DNA of 64,000 nt from Streptomyces sp. WMMB303 (lineage in GTDB: Bacteria; Actinomycetota; Actinomycetes; Streptomycetales; Streptomycetaceae). A program made the translations under genes and the position numbers. Under the pieces are notes generated by a model. The model made no database searches, was not told the origin of the DNA, and saw nothing but the letters and a program-made list of their open reading frames with translations. The stretch covers positions 2,504,001 through 2,568,000 of the forward strand of contig NZ_JARKIN010000001.1 of the NCBI RefSeq assembly GCF_029351045.1. Direction: 5' to 3'. This document shows, one piece after another, positions 34,345 through 43,488 of this stretch. Position 1 is the first letter of the stretch; each line of letters starts with the position of its first letter.

Positions 34345-37300
34345 ATGCAGATCCGGCTGACTGTCGCGCCGGCGCCACGTGGCGCGCGCGGCACGGCGGA
34401 CGCGGGCGGGGGCCGCACGGGGCCGGCAGCACGCCCCGCCGCCCGGCCGCAGTCGGCACAGCCCCCGGCCCAGCCGGTCGGACAGGCGAACGTACTGATC
34501 ACGGCTCCGGCGGGCACCGTACTGTCGGCGGTGACCAGCGCGCTGGCGACCTCGGCCGCGGCAGCGCTGGCCGCGGCGACCGCCGCGTCCGGTTCCGCCG
34601 GGGACGAGGCGGCGGGCCAGGAGGAGGCGGCGCAGGAGCCCGTGGTCGTCTACGCCGGGACCCGGCGGCTCGACCCGCACCGCCAGATCATCGGCGAGCC
34701 CCCGCTGCTGGACGGCGCGCTCATCTCCCTGCACGCCCCTGTCGCCCCCGCCGCGCTCCCCGCGCACGGCGCCGCCGTGACGGCGCTGACGGCATACGGC
34801 TCGGCCCGAGCCCGGCTGCATGTCACCGGCGGCCCCGACGCGGGCGGGATCCACCTGCTGCAGGGCGGCACGGTCCACCTCGGGCGCGGCGCGGAGGCCG
34901 ACGTCCCGCTGGACGATCCCGACGTCTCCCGGCTGCACTGCGCCGTCACCGTGACCGACGGCGGCACGGTCACCGTGACCGACCTCGGCTCCACCAACGG
35001 CACCACGGTCGAGGGCACCCCGGTCGGCCGGCAGCCCGTCCTGCTGCGCCCCGGCGCCACGCTGCGCATCGGCGAGACAACCGTCCGGCTGGAGGCCGCG
35101 AACCGTACCGGCCCGCAGCCGGACGCCGCCACGGCCCCCTCCGGCCCGGCCGCACCGCTGGCCCTGCCCACGGCGCCGGACGGCGAGGGGCGCCTCCGCC
35201 TCCTCCCCGAGCGGCCCGCCGGGAGCGGCACCGCGGCTGACCCGGAACCGGCTGCCCCCTCCGGCGAGGTGCCGGGCCCCCGCGGGGGCACCCCTCGGGC
35301 GGCCGAACACTGGGGCACCGGGGACGGCCCGGGCCACTCCGCGCACTCCTACGCACCGGCCTCCGGCGGCCCCTTCCCCGGGGCCGACATGACACACGGC
35401 GCGGGCCTCGTACCGCCCGGCGGCGCGGATTCCGGTGCCGCCGGGCCGGAGCCGGACGGCGGAGAGGCGGCAGCCCGCAGAGGCCGGGGGCTGAGCGCCT
35501 GGGCCCGGCGCCTCACCGCCCGCGCGGAGCCGGCCGGTCCCGTCGCGGCGCCCGGTGGCGGCCCGCGGCACCCCGACCCCGAGCCGCACGGGCCGACGCG
35601 CTACGGCTCCGGCACCGCGAGCGGCTACGCGGCGCACCCGGCCGAGGGCCTCGGAAACCGCCGGGAGGCCACCGCCGACAGCCTGTCGACCCCGCCCGGC
35701 GGCGCGAAGCGCTGGCCGGACCCGGCCTCGGTGCTGCTGAGCGCTCTCGGGCCGGGCCCCCGGCTGTGGGAGCGGGGCCCGGAGCATCCGGACGCGCTGA
35801 CCGTGCGGCTCGGTATCGCGCACCGCGGCGGCGGGCACGGCGACGCGGTCACCGCGGACCTGCGCCGAGCGGGCGCGCTCGGGCTGGCGGGGCCGCGGGC
35901 GCGGCTGGCCGGACTGGCGCGGTCCGTGCTCGCGCAGTTGACGGCTCTGCACGGGCCCAGCGCGCTGGAGATCGTCCTGCTGTCCGCCGACCCGGCGCGC
36001 AGCGCCCGGGCGCGGCAGCAGGAGTGGGCGTGGCTCGGCTGGCTGCCCCATCTGCGCCCGGGGCACGGCCAGGACTGCGGGCTGCTGACGGCCTACGACC
36101 ACGACCAGGCCGCCGCGCGCACGGCTGAGCTGGTACGGCGGCTGGAGGCCCAGGGCTCGGCCCCCCGCCACTCGGGCACCCGCGGCCCCGCCGCGGTCGT
36201 GGTGGTGGACGGCGACCCGGGCTCCGCGGCGCTGCGCGCGAGCATGGCCCGGCTGGCGCGGGAGGGCCCGGCCGCCGGTATCCATCTGCTCTGCCTGGCC
36301 GAGACACCGCCCGCCAGCCCGTCCTCGCCCCTGACCGCGACTCTCGAAGCGGCGGACGGCGCCTGCCCCGGGTTCGCCGAGTGCGGCACCGTCGCCCTGC
36401 TGAGCGGTGACGTCGCCACGGCGGTCAAGGTCCTGCACCCGACCGGACGGGCAGCTCCGTACGGCACCCCGGAGCATCCGGACGGACCGGCCGGGCGGGA
36501 CGGACAGGCCGGACACAACGCCCGGGAGGGACACGCCGGACCGCGCGGACAGCAGCGGCTGGACGGCCAGGCCCCGGCTGCCGGCGGGGCGCCGCAGGCC
36601 AGGACCGGCCGGCCGGCCGCGGCGGGCGGCGGCCCGGGTGCGCCGCGTGGACCCGTGGCCACCGTGGACGCAGTGTCGGCGGCGTGGGCCGAGCGGTTCG
36701 CGCGGGCGCTGGCCCCGCTGCGGGAACCCGAGGGCGCGGGGACCGGCGCGTCGGCCACCCCGACGGTGACCCTGCCGGAGCAGTGCCGGCTCCTGGAGGA
36801 GCTGGGGCTGGCCCGGGCGACCCCCGCCGCACTGCTCGCCCGCTGGTCGGAGCGGGCCGCCGGCACCGCGGGCCGGGTCCCGCTGGTCTTCGGTGCCGGT
36901 CCGCACGGGCCGCTGGAAGCCGACCTCTCGGACCTGTCGGCGCTGCCCGACGGGATGGCACCCGCCGTCCCCGAGGGCGACCCCGGCGGAGCGGACCGCG
37001 CCCTGCCGGGCCACGCCTTCGTCAGCGGCGGCCCCGGATCCGGCAAGACCGAACTGCTCCGTTCGCTGGCGGCCTCCCTCGCCGCCGGGGAGCGCCCGGA
37101 CCGGCTCGCGCTGGTGCTGGTGGACGGCGCGGGTGCGGACGCCGGGGACGGATTGCGGGTGTGCGAGGAGCTTCCGCACACCACCGCGCGGCTGACGGCG
37201 GGCGACCCGGTGCGGATGCGGCAGTTCGCGCAGTCGCTGAGCGCCGAGCTGAAGCGGCGGGCCGAACTGATCGGTGACGAGAGCAGCTTCGAGGAGTATG

Positions 37301-38484
37301 TGCGGTCGGCGGCCCGCCCCTCCGGACGGGTGGTGGCGCCACGTCGGGCGCCCGAGCGGGAGCCGGTACGGGAAGCGGCCGCCGAGCCCCGGCCCGGGGA
37401 GAGCGTGCAGGTCCCGGCCCCCGCCCGGGCGCCCGAGGAGCGGACCGCCGTGGCCGCACACCGGCCCGGGGGGCACGGTGGCGGAGCCCCGGAGGACCGC
37501 ACCGCGGGCGGGAGCACGGCTCCGGGCGGCGGGAGGCATGTCGGCGGAAGCGGCGGAGGGCTGGAGGCACTGCCGCAGCAGGCCGGAGCGCCCGACGAGC
37601 CCGCCGGGGCGCCCTCGGCGGCCGCGGGCGGGGCGGAGCGGCGACCGGACCCGGGCGACCGAGCCGTCCCGGGCGGCGGGACGGCGGCGGAGCCCGAGCC
37701 GGACGGCACCCGGCGCACGCTCCGGCTGCGGCGCGCCGACGCGCGGCCCGGTGAGCAGCCGCCCGCGGAGCCGGGTACGGCCGCGGCGTCCCGCGCCGAG
37801 ACAGCCCGTGAGGGGTCCGGCGCCGAAGCAGTCCGCGCCGACTCCTCCCCTGACGCGACTGGTTCCCGGCGTACCGGTGGGCAGGACGGCGACGCCCCGG
37901 CGCCCGCGCTGACGTCGCCCTCCCCGCTGGGCCCCGGTGGTGTGCCGCCCCGGCTCGTAGTGCTGGTGGACGACTTCGACACGCTGGTCGACCCTGCGCT
38001 GGGCAACCCCGGCCGTCCCGCGGCCGGTTCGGTGGTGCGGGCGCTGGAGGCGGTGGCCCGGGCGGGGAGCCGGCTCGGCGTGCATGTGATCGCGGCGACC
38101 GGCCGCGCCGACCGCACGGTGCACACGGCGCCGGCCCGTACGGCGGCGCTGCATGTGGAGCTGACCGGCGGCGAACGCGGCGCCGAGGGCACGCCCCGCG
38201 GCCGGGGCACGCTGACGCTGCGTCAGCGCCGGGGGCCGGAGGGCACCGTGGTCGGCGGGGTTCCGGTCGCCTTCCAGGCGGGCCGGGTCACCGGCCGGAT
38301 CCCCCGGACCGCGACGCTGCGGCCCACGGTGGTGCCGTTGGACTGGGCGCGCGCCGGGGACCCGCCGGCGCGCCGCCAGGTACGGGAGTTGGGCAACGGG
38401 CCGACCGATCTGGCGCTGCTGGCCAGCGCGATGGAGCGGGCGGCCCGCCAGGTGACGCCGGGGACCGCAGCGGGCCCCGCATAG
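34345..38484 (+). CDS. FHA domain-containing FtsK/SpoIIIE-type ATPase (EssC-like)
   Basis: In this 1379-residue protein an FHA domain at ~155-255 has all key residues: GR (HLGRGAEADV), SxxH (VSRLHCAV) and NG (GSTNGT). It should bind phosphothreonine peptides. A FtsK-like ATPase core lies at ~880-1330, with Walker A GGPGSGKTE (~895) and Walker B RLVVLVDDFD (~1202). About 200 residues of Pro/Gly/Ala/Glu-rich sequence (~992-1195) are inserted between them. The layout, FHA then FtsK, recalls EssC/YukB motors of type VII secretion, but no WXG70 or EccB/D genes are in the window. The ATG at 34345 follows GGAGG. The kinase genes next door are likely partners. Confidence 0.88.
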   Translation: MQIRLTVAPAPRGARGTADAGGGRTGPAARPAARPQSAQPPAQPVGQANVLITAPAGTVLSAVTSALATSAAAALAAATAASGSAGDEAAGQEEAAQEPVVVYAGTRRLDPHRQIIGEPPLLDGALISLHAPVAPAALPAHGAAVTALTAYGSARARLHVTGGPDAGGIHLLQGGTVHLGRGAEADVPLDDPDVSRLHCAVTVTDGGTVTVTDLGSTNGTTVEGTPVGRQPVLLRPGATLRIGETTVRLEAANRTGPQPDAATAPSGPAAPLALPTAPDGEGRLRLLPERPAGSGTAADPEPAAPSGEVPGPRGGTPRAAEHWGTGDGPGHSAHSYAPASGGPFPGADMTHGAGLVPPGGADSGAAGPEPDGGEAAARRGRGLSAWARRLTARAEPAGPVAAPGGGPRHPDPEPHGPTRYGSGTASGYAAHPAEGLGNRREATADSLSTPPGGAKRWPDPASVLLSALGPGPRLWERGPEHPDALTVRLGIAHRGGGHGDAVTADLRRAGALGLAGPRARLAGLARSVLAQLTALHGPSALEIVLLSADPARSARARQQEWAWLGWLPHLRPGHGQDCGLLTAYDHDQAAARTAELVRRLEAQGSAPRHSGTRGPAAVVVVDGDPGSAALRASMARLAREGPAAGIHLLCLAETPPASPSSPLTATLEAADGACPGFAECGTVALLSGDVATAVKVLHPTGRAAPYGTPEHPDGPAGRDGQAGHNAREGHAGPRGQQRLDGQAPAAGGAPQARTGRPAAAGGGPGAPRGPVATVDAVSAAWAERFARALAPLREPEGAGTGASATPTVTLPEQCRLLEELGLARATPAALLARWSERAAGTAGRVPLVFGAGPHGPLEADLSDLSALPDGMAPAVPEGDPGGADRALPGHAFVSGGPGSGKTELLRSLAASLAAGERPDRLALVLVDGAGADAGDGLRVCEELPHTTARLTAGDPVRMRQFAQSLSAELKRRAELIGDESSFEEYVRSAARPSGRVVAPRRAPEREPVREAAAEPRPGESVQVPAPARAPEERTAVAAHRPGGHGGGAPEDRTAGGSTAPGGGRHVGGSGGGLEALPQQAGAPDEPAGAPSAAAGGAERRPDPGDRAVPGGGTAAEPEPDGTRRTLRLRRADARPGEQPPAEPGTAAASRAETAREGSGAEAVRADSSPDATGSRRTGGQDGDAPAPALTSPSPLGPGGVPPRLVVLVDDFDTLVDPALGNPGRPAAGSVVRALEAVARAGSRLGVHVIAATGRADRTVHTAPARTAALHVELTGGERGAEGTPRGRGTLTLRQRRGPEGTVVGGVPVAFQAGRVTGRIPRTATLRPTVVPLDWARAGDPPARRQVRELGNGPTDLALLASAMERAARQVTPGTAAGPA

Positions 38485-38533
38485 GCACGGTGTGTCCGGC
38501 GGCGGGCGGGCCCCCGGGGTGGCCGGCCGCCCC

Positions 38534-39070
38534 TCACGCGGCCCCCGCCCCGCCGTCGACCCGCGACCGTCCCCGCGCGGTCGGCGCACCCTCCGGGCCG
38601 CGCGCACCGTCCGGGCCCCGCGTGCCGGAGAAGACCAGGGTGCGGGTCCCCCAGAAGCGCACGGCGGTGCCCAGCACCAGGCCCACTCCGGCGCCGGAGA
38701 CGACGTCGGCGAGGGTGGAGGTCAGTCCCAGCAGCTGCCGGGAGACGCCGAGGCAGCCGAGCTGCACGGCCCCGCCCGCCGCGTTGACCAGCACGAAGAC
38801 GCTGAACCTCCGCCAGCCTCCGGCCACCCGGCGGCCGCGCAGCCGGTAGGGGCCCAGCGCGTTGCCCGTGTAGGCGACGGCGACGCCCGCCACGAAGGAC
38901 AGGGCCTTGGCGTACATCGGGTCCATCCCGACGGGACCGCGCAGCCACAGGAAGCCGCCGAGGTCCGCGAGGAAGGCGAAGACACCGACGGCGGCGAATC
39001 CGGCGAGCTCCGCGCAGAACGCGCGGAGCCGCGGCGGCACCCGGGAGGCGGGGGCACTCGGCGCCCTCAC
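38534..39070 (-). CDS. GtrA-family membrane protein (decaprenyl-phospho-arabinose flippase-type)
   Basis: The 178-residue protein has four helices in the GtrA pattern (FAAVGVFAFLADLGGFLWL, ALSFVAGVAVAYTGNALGPYRL, VFVLVNAAGGAVQLGCLGV, and a fourth before VRFWGTRTLVF). GtrA proteins help move polyprenyl-linked sugars across the membrane; the mycobacterial Rv3789 homologue works with arabinose donors. The GTG at 39070 follows GGAGGGG. It is downstream of the UbiA and PAP2 genes on the same strand, which supports that role. Confidence 0.85.
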   Translation of the reverse strand: MRAPSAPASRVPPRLRAFCAELAGFAAVGVFAFLADLGGFLWLRGPVGMDPMYAKALSFVAGVAVAYTGNALGPYRLRGRRVAGGWRRFSVFVLVNAAGGAVQLGCLGVSRQLLGLTSTLADVVSGAGVGLVLGTAVRFWGTRTLVFSGTRGPDGARGPEGAPTARGRSRVDGGAGAA

Positions 39071-39112
39071 CGCGCGGCCCCTCCGACGCCCGGCCCTCCC
39101 GGCTTCCTGGAC

Positions 39113-39170
39113 GCGCACGGCGCCGGACCTCGCCGCCGCGCACGGCGCCGGACCTCGCGGACGCGCACGG
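39113..39170. repeat. 25-bp-period tandem repeat in GtrA-UbiA gap
   Basis: A 21-base sequence starting GCGCACGGCGCCGG occurs at 39113-39133 and 39138-39158, and its first 8 bases recur at 39163-39170. It lies between the end of the UbiA gene and the start of the GtrA gene. Confidence 0.7.
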
Positions 39171-39171
39171 T

Positions 39172-40248
39172 CTACATCCCCGCGACCGACAGCCCGTACA
39201 GCGCCGCCCAGCACAGCGCGGTGACCGCCAGCGGGGGGTCGCGCAGCAGGACGTCCTCGGGGGAGCCGGACGCGCCGCGGTCGGTGAAGACGGCGTACCG
39301 CAGCACCGCCAGGATCAGCGGCACCATGGAGAGTTGCCGGCACAGTGTGGCCCCGGCGCCGGTGCCGTCCTCCAACGCCCAGAGACAGTAGGCGAGCACC
39401 GCGGCTCCGGCGGCGAGCTGCCAGACGAAGCGCAGATAGCCGACGGTGTACTCGCGCAGCAGTGCCCGGGTGCCGCCCTCGCCCTCGCCCATCAGCAGCG
39501 CCTCCGAGTAGCGCTTGCCCGCCACCATGAACAGCGCGCCGAACCCGGCGGTGATCAGGAACCAGCGGGAGAGCGGAATGCCCAGCGCCAGCCCGCCGGA
39601 CATCGCACGCATCACGAACCCGGCGGTCACCACGGCCAGGTCGATCACCAGGACGCGCTTGAGCCGCAGGCAGTAGGCGACCTGCATGACCACGTAGCCC
39701 GCGAGCAGCGCCGCGGTCGCGGTGTTGCACAGCAGCGCGGCGGCTGTGGTGGAGGCCAGGGCGAGGAGGGTGCCGAGGGCGTAGGCGAGGGGTACCGGCA
39801 CGGTTCCGGCGGCGACGGGGCGGCGGCACTTGTCGGGGTGGGCCCGGTCCGCCTCCGCGTCGCGGGCGTCGTTGAGCAGGTAGACGGCCGCCGCTGCCGC
39901 GGTGAACAGGGCGAAGACGAGGGCGAGCGCGAGCACCGTGCGCACTGCTGCCAGTTCACCGGCGGCGGCGGGCGCGGCGAGGACGAGGAGGTTCTTCACC
40001 CACTGGCGGGGCCGTACGGTCAGCAGCAGCCCGCCGGGGAGGGTCCCGGCGAACCCGGTCGGCTGTCCGGCGGCCGGTCCGGCGCCGACGGCGAGGCGCG
40101 ACTCGGAAGCCGGCCCCGCGGTCGGTCCGGCGCTCTGCTCGGCCGGCGACTCCACCGTCTGCTCGGCGGTCTGCTCGGCGTCGGGGTCCGGGGCGGTCCC
40201 GGCGGGCCGGTGCCCGGGGGAGCCGGTCAGCGTGGAGCGTTCGGTCAT
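39172..40248 (-). CDS. Decaprenyl-phosphate phosphoribosyltransferase (UbiA family)
   Basis: The 358-residue protein is a UbiA-type prenyltransferase with about nine helices after a variable ~75-residue N-terminus. The two Asp motifs are YLLNDARDAEADRAHPDKCRRP (NDxxDxxxD) and the second helical pair ending GKRYSEAL. The motif RPRQWVKNLLV at the start of the core is typical of the Rv3806c group, which transfers phosphoribose from PRPP to decaprenyl phosphate. The ATG overlaps the PAP2 stop by 4 bp (40245-40248). It performs the first step of the arabinose-donor pathway completed by PAP2 and DprE1/2 here. Confidence 0.9.
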   Translation of the reverse strand: MTERSTLTGSPGHRPAGTAPDPDAEQTAEQTVESPAEQSAGPTAGPASESRLAVGAGPAAGQPTGFAGTLPGGLLLTVRPRQWVKNLLVLAAPAAAGELAAVRTVLALALVFALFTAAAAAVYLLNDARDAEADRAHPDKCRRPVAAGTVPVPLAYALGTLLALASTTAAALLCNTATAALLAGYVVMQVAYCLRLKRVLVIDLAVVTAGFVMRAMSGGLALGIPLSRWFLITAGFGALFMVAGKRYSEALLMGEGEGGTRALLREYTVGYLRFVWQLAAGAAVLAYCLWALEDGTGAGATLCRQLSMVPLILAVLRYAVFTDRGASGSPEDVLLRDPPLAVTALCWAALYGLSVAGM

Positions 40249-40817
40249 CCGGCCGCCCCCTCCGCAGCCCGCGCCGCGGAGCCGGGCAGGGCCGGGGGCT
40301 GCGCGTCCTGCGGCCGGGCGGCCGCACCCAGCCGGACGACCAGCGCGCCCAGGGCAGCGCCCGCCACCACGTCCGAGGGGTGGTGCACACCGGCGACCAG
40401 CCGGGAGACGCAGATCAGCGCGGCCAGCGCGGCCAGCGGCGTCTCGTACCGCAGTCCGCCCAGGGCCAGCGCCGCCGCACCGGAGGAGGCGGCGTGCGAG
40501 CTGGGGAAGGAGTGCCGCCCCGCCGTCCGTACGAGCGGGACGCGGCCCGCCGGCTCGGGGCGCGGGCGGCGCACGACCCGCTTGATCCCCATGCTGGCCA
40601 GATGCGCGGCACCCACGAGTCCGGTGCCCCGGAGCCAACGCTCCCGCTGCGTACGGTCCGTGGCGGCGCCGGCGAGTCCGACCAGGAGCCAGACGGCCGC
40701 GTGCTCCCCGCTCCAGGACAGCGCGCGGGCGACGCCGGCCACCCGGGCGTCGGCCGCGCAGTCACCCAGAGCGCACGACAGCCGCCGCTCCCACTGTCGT
40801 ACCGCTTTCGCTGCCAC
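40245..40817 (-). CDS. PAP2-family phosphatase (decaprenylphosphoryl-5-phosphoribose phosphatase candidate)
   Basis: The 190-residue membrane protein has the three PAP2 motifs: KRVVRRPRP, SFPSSHA and SRLVAGVHHPSDV. In mycobacteria the Rv3807c homologue next to the UbiA gene is the proposed enzyme that removes the 5-phosphate from decaprenylphosphoryl-phosphoribose. Coupling with the UbiA gene here supports the same function. The GTG at 40817 is the likely start. It diverges from dprE1 across 151 bp. Confidence 0.85.
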   Translation of the reverse strand: MAAKAVRQWERRLSCALGDCAADARVAGVARALSWSGEHAAVWLLVGLAGAATDRTQRERWLRGTGLVGAAHLASMGIKRVVRRPRPEPAGRVPLVRTAGRHSFPSSHAASSGAAALALGGLRYETPLAALAALICVSRLVAGVHHPSDVVAGAALGALVVRLGAAARPQDAQPPALPGSAARAAEGAAG

Positions 40818-40955
40818 GCTCCGACTCTGCCGCGCCCGGCGCCGCCGCAGGCCGAGCCGCGAGCCGACACACGCCGTTTCACCCTTTCAGCGACCTTTGG
40901 GCGACACCGGCGACGCCACCGGCACGGCCTCCCCTGCCGGGCATTTCCTGGCGCT

Positions 40956-40961
40956 TACCGT
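40956..40961 (+). promoter_or_regulatory. Candidate -10 box (TACCGT) for leaderless dprE1
   Basis: TACCGT fits TAnnnT and is seven bases from the ATG at 40969, which has no ribosome site. No clear -35 is present. Confidence 0.4.
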
Positions 40962-40968
40962 CTCGTCC

Positions 40969-42375
40969 ATGCCCGCTCAGCACCTCCAGCGCGATGTGTC
41001 CGCACCGCCCGACCGCAGCGCCCGGCTGCTGACCGGCTGGGGCGGCACCGCCCCCACCGGCGCCCGGGTGCTGCGGCCGCGCACCCGCCAGGAGGCGGTG
41101 GCGGCGGTCCTGGAGTGCGGGGCGCGCGGCAGCATCCCGCGCGGCCTGGGCCGGGCCTACGGGGACGCGGCGCAGAACGCGGGCGGCACCGTCCTGGACA
41201 CCACCGGGCTGGACCGGGTGCTGGCGGTCGACGCGGCCGAGGGGACGGTGACCTGCGAGGCGGGGGTCAGTCTGCACCGGCTGATGACGGTGCTGCTGCC
41301 GCTGGGCTGGTTCGTACCGGTGACCCCGGGGACCCGCTATGTGACGGTCGGCGGCGCGATCGGCGCGGACATCCACGGCAAGAACCATCACCTCTCGGGC
41401 TCCTTCAGCCGCCATGTGTGCTCCCTGGAGCTGCTGACGGCGGACGGGCAGGTGCGGACGGTCGTGCCGGGCACCGAGCTGTTCGACGCCACGGCGGGCG
41501 GGATGGGCCTGACCGGGCTGGTGCTGAGCGCGACGGTGCGCCTGCTGCCGGTGGAGACGTCGCTGATGGCGGTGGACACCGAGCGGCTCCCCGACCTGGA
41601 CTCACTGCTGGCCACGCTGACCGCGAGCGACCACCGGCACCGTTACTCGGTGGCCTGGATCGACCTGCTGGCGCGCGGCACGGCGGCCGGACGCGCTGTG
41701 CTGACCCGCGGCGACCACGCGCCGCTGGCCGCGCTGCAACAACGGGGGCGCACGGCGCGCGCGGCGCGCAGGGACCCGCTGGCCTTCCGCCCCGGGCGGT
41801 TGCCGCCCGCGCCGCGCACCGTGCCCGGCGGGCTGCTGCGGGGCAGCACGGTCTCGGCTTTCAACAAGTTCTGGTACCACAAGGCGCCCCGCCGCCGGAG
41901 GGGCGAACTCCAGCGGCTCGCCTCCTTCTTCCACCCGCTGGACGGGCTGCCGCACTGGAACCGGGTCTACGGCAGCGCGGGGTTCGTGCAGTGGCAGTGC
42001 GTGGTGGCGCACGAGCACGACGACGCGCTGCGCCGCATCGTGCGGCTGATCTCGCGCCGCTCCTGCCCCTCTTTCCTCGCCGTCCTCAAGCGGTTCGGCG
42101 CCGGGGACCCGGGGTGGCTCTCCTTCCCCGCGGAGGGCTGGACGCTGGCGCTGGACATCCCGACCGGGCTGCCGGGGCTGGCGGACTTCCTCGACCTGCT
42201 GGACGAGGAGGTCGCGCTGGCCGGGGGACGGCTGTATCTGGCCAAGGACGCGCGCATGCGGCCCGAGCTGCTGGCGGGGATGTATCCGCGGCTGGCCGAC
42301 TTCCGGGAGCTGCGCGCCCGGCTGGACCCGCGCGGCGTCTTCACCTCGGATCTGGCCCGGCGGCTGGCCCTGTGA
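40969..42375 (+). CDS. dprE1: Decaprenylphosphoryl-beta-D-ribose 2'-oxidase (DprE1)
   Basis: The 468-residue FAD-dependent oxidase (VAO fold) has the FAD-binding strand SIPRGLGRAYGDAAQNAGG and GTRYVTVGGAIGADIHGKNHH in the N-terminal half. The C-terminal half aligns with mycobacterial DprE1 (FNKFWYHKAP, YLAKDARM with the conserved Lys, and VFTSDLARRL at the end). It oxidises the 2'-hydroxyl of decaprenylphosphoryl-ribose. At the position of Cys387 of M. tuberculosis DprE1 (NICVD), which benzothiazinone drugs attack, the residue is Ala394 (TLALD). It is followed by dprE2 after 91 bp. Confidence 0.9.
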   Translation: MPAQHLQRDVSAPPDRSARLLTGWGGTAPTGARVLRPRTRQEAVAAVLECGARGSIPRGLGRAYGDAAQNAGGTVLDTTGLDRVLAVDAAEGTVTCEAGVSLHRLMTVLLPLGWFVPVTPGTRYVTVGGAIGADIHGKNHHLSGSFSRHVCSLELLTADGQVRTVVPGTELFDATAGGMGLTGLVLSATVRLLPVETSLMAVDTERLPDLDSLLATLTASDHRHRYSVAWIDLLARGTAAGRAVLTRGDHAPLAALQQRGRTARAARRDPLAFRPGRLPPAPRTVPGGLLRGSTVSAFNKFWYHKAPRRRRGELQRLASFFHPLDGLPHWNRVYGSAGFVQWQCVVAHEHDDALRRIVRLISRRSCPSFLAVLKRFGAGDPGWLSFPAEGWTLALDIPTGLPGLADFLDLLDEEVALAGGRLYLAKDARMRPELLAGMYPRLADFRELRARLDPRGVFTSDLARRLAL

Positions 42376-42466
42376 CACCGCGCCCGGCCGGACACCTCCC
42401 CGCCCCGCGCGCCCCCGGTCCCGCCCATCCCGGACCGGCATCCCGGAAGAACAGTCAGGAGCACTC

Positions 42467-43240
42467 ATGAAGGACGCCTTCGGTTCCCCCCAGTCGCTGC
42501 TCGTCCTGGGCGGCACGTCCGAGATCGCGCTGGCGGCCGTGCGCCGCTTCATGGCCCGCCGCGCCCGCACGGTATGGCTCGCGGGGCGGCCGGGGCCGGG
42601 GCTGGACGCGGCGGCGGCCGGCCTCCGGGAGGAGGCGGCGGCGCACGGCGCGGAGGTCGCCGTGCGCACGGTCCCGTTCGACGCGCTGGCCCCGGAGACA
42701 CACGAGGAGGTGCTGGAGAAGGTCTTCGCCGAGGGCGACATCGACCTGGTCCTGCTCGCCTTCGGGGTGCTGGGCGAGCAGTACCGCGACGAGCAGGACC
42801 CGATGGCGGCCGTGCGCCTCACCCGGACGAACTACACCGGCGCCGTCTCCTCCGGGCTGGTGTGTGCGAACGCGCTGCGCGCCCAGGGGCACGGGTCGCT
42901 GGTGGTGCTCTCCTCGGTCGCCGGAGAGCGGGCACGCCGGGTCAACTTCCTCTACGGGTCCAGCAAGGCGGGACTGGACGCGTTCGCACAGGGCCTGGGG
43001 GACGCGCTGCACGGCTCGGGGGCGCATGTGCTGGTCGTGCGGCCCGGATTCGTGCACACCCGGATGACGGCGGGACGCACGCCCGCACCGCTGGCCACCA
43101 CGCCGGGCGCGGTGGCGGAGGCGATCGAGCAGGGGGTGCGGCGCCGGGCGCGGACGGTGTGGGTGCCGGCCGCGCTGGGCCCGGTGATGAGCGTGCTGCG
43201 GCACCTGCCGCGCAGCGTCTTCCGGCGGCTGCCGGGCTGA
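42467..43240 (+). CDS. dprE2: Decaprenylphosphoryl-2-keto-ribose reductase (DprE2)
   Basis: The 257-residue short-chain dehydrogenase has a nucleotide-binding start LVLGGTSEIA, typical of DprE2 rather than the usual TGxxxGxG. The catalytic Ser lies in VVLSSVAGE, with Y163 and K167 in YGSSK. It reduces the keto intermediate to decaprenylphosphoryl-arabinose. The ATG at 42467 follows AGGAG. The pairing with dprE1 makes the assignment firm. Confidence 0.92.
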   Translation: MKDAFGSPQSLLVLGGTSEIALAAVRRFMARRARTVWLAGRPGPGLDAAAAGLREEAAAHGAEVAVRTVPFDALAPETHEEVLEKVFAEGDIDLVLLAFGVLGEQYRDEQDPMAAVRLTRTNYTGAVSSGLVCANALRAQGHGSLVVLSSVAGERARRVNFLYGSSKAGLDAFAQGLGDALHGSGAHVLVVRPGFVHTRMTAGRTPAPLATTPGAVAEAIEQGVRRRARTVWVPAALGPVMSVLRHLPRSVFRRLPG

Positions 43241-43488
43241 GGACCGGGCACCCGGGACGGCCCCGGGGAGCGGCCTTCCGGGACGACCGCAGGCGGGGTT
43301 CCGGGGCGTCGGGAAGCTTGCTCCGGACCGGGCCGAGGACGGCGCTCCGGATCGGACTGCGCGGGGGACTCGCTGGGGCGGGACGGCGCCGGGATGTGCC
43401 CTCGTCCGGCGTATGGGATAAATCAGATGATTCACCCCTGTCGAGCGAGACAGCCGCCCCTGCTCCCCGTCGACCCCGCGGAACCGCC

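Noticed and set aside
34345..38484. Part of a type VII secretion cluster
   Set aside because: Only the ATPase has a T7SS-like layout. No WXG70, EccB, EccD, EccE or mycosin-like gene appears in the window.
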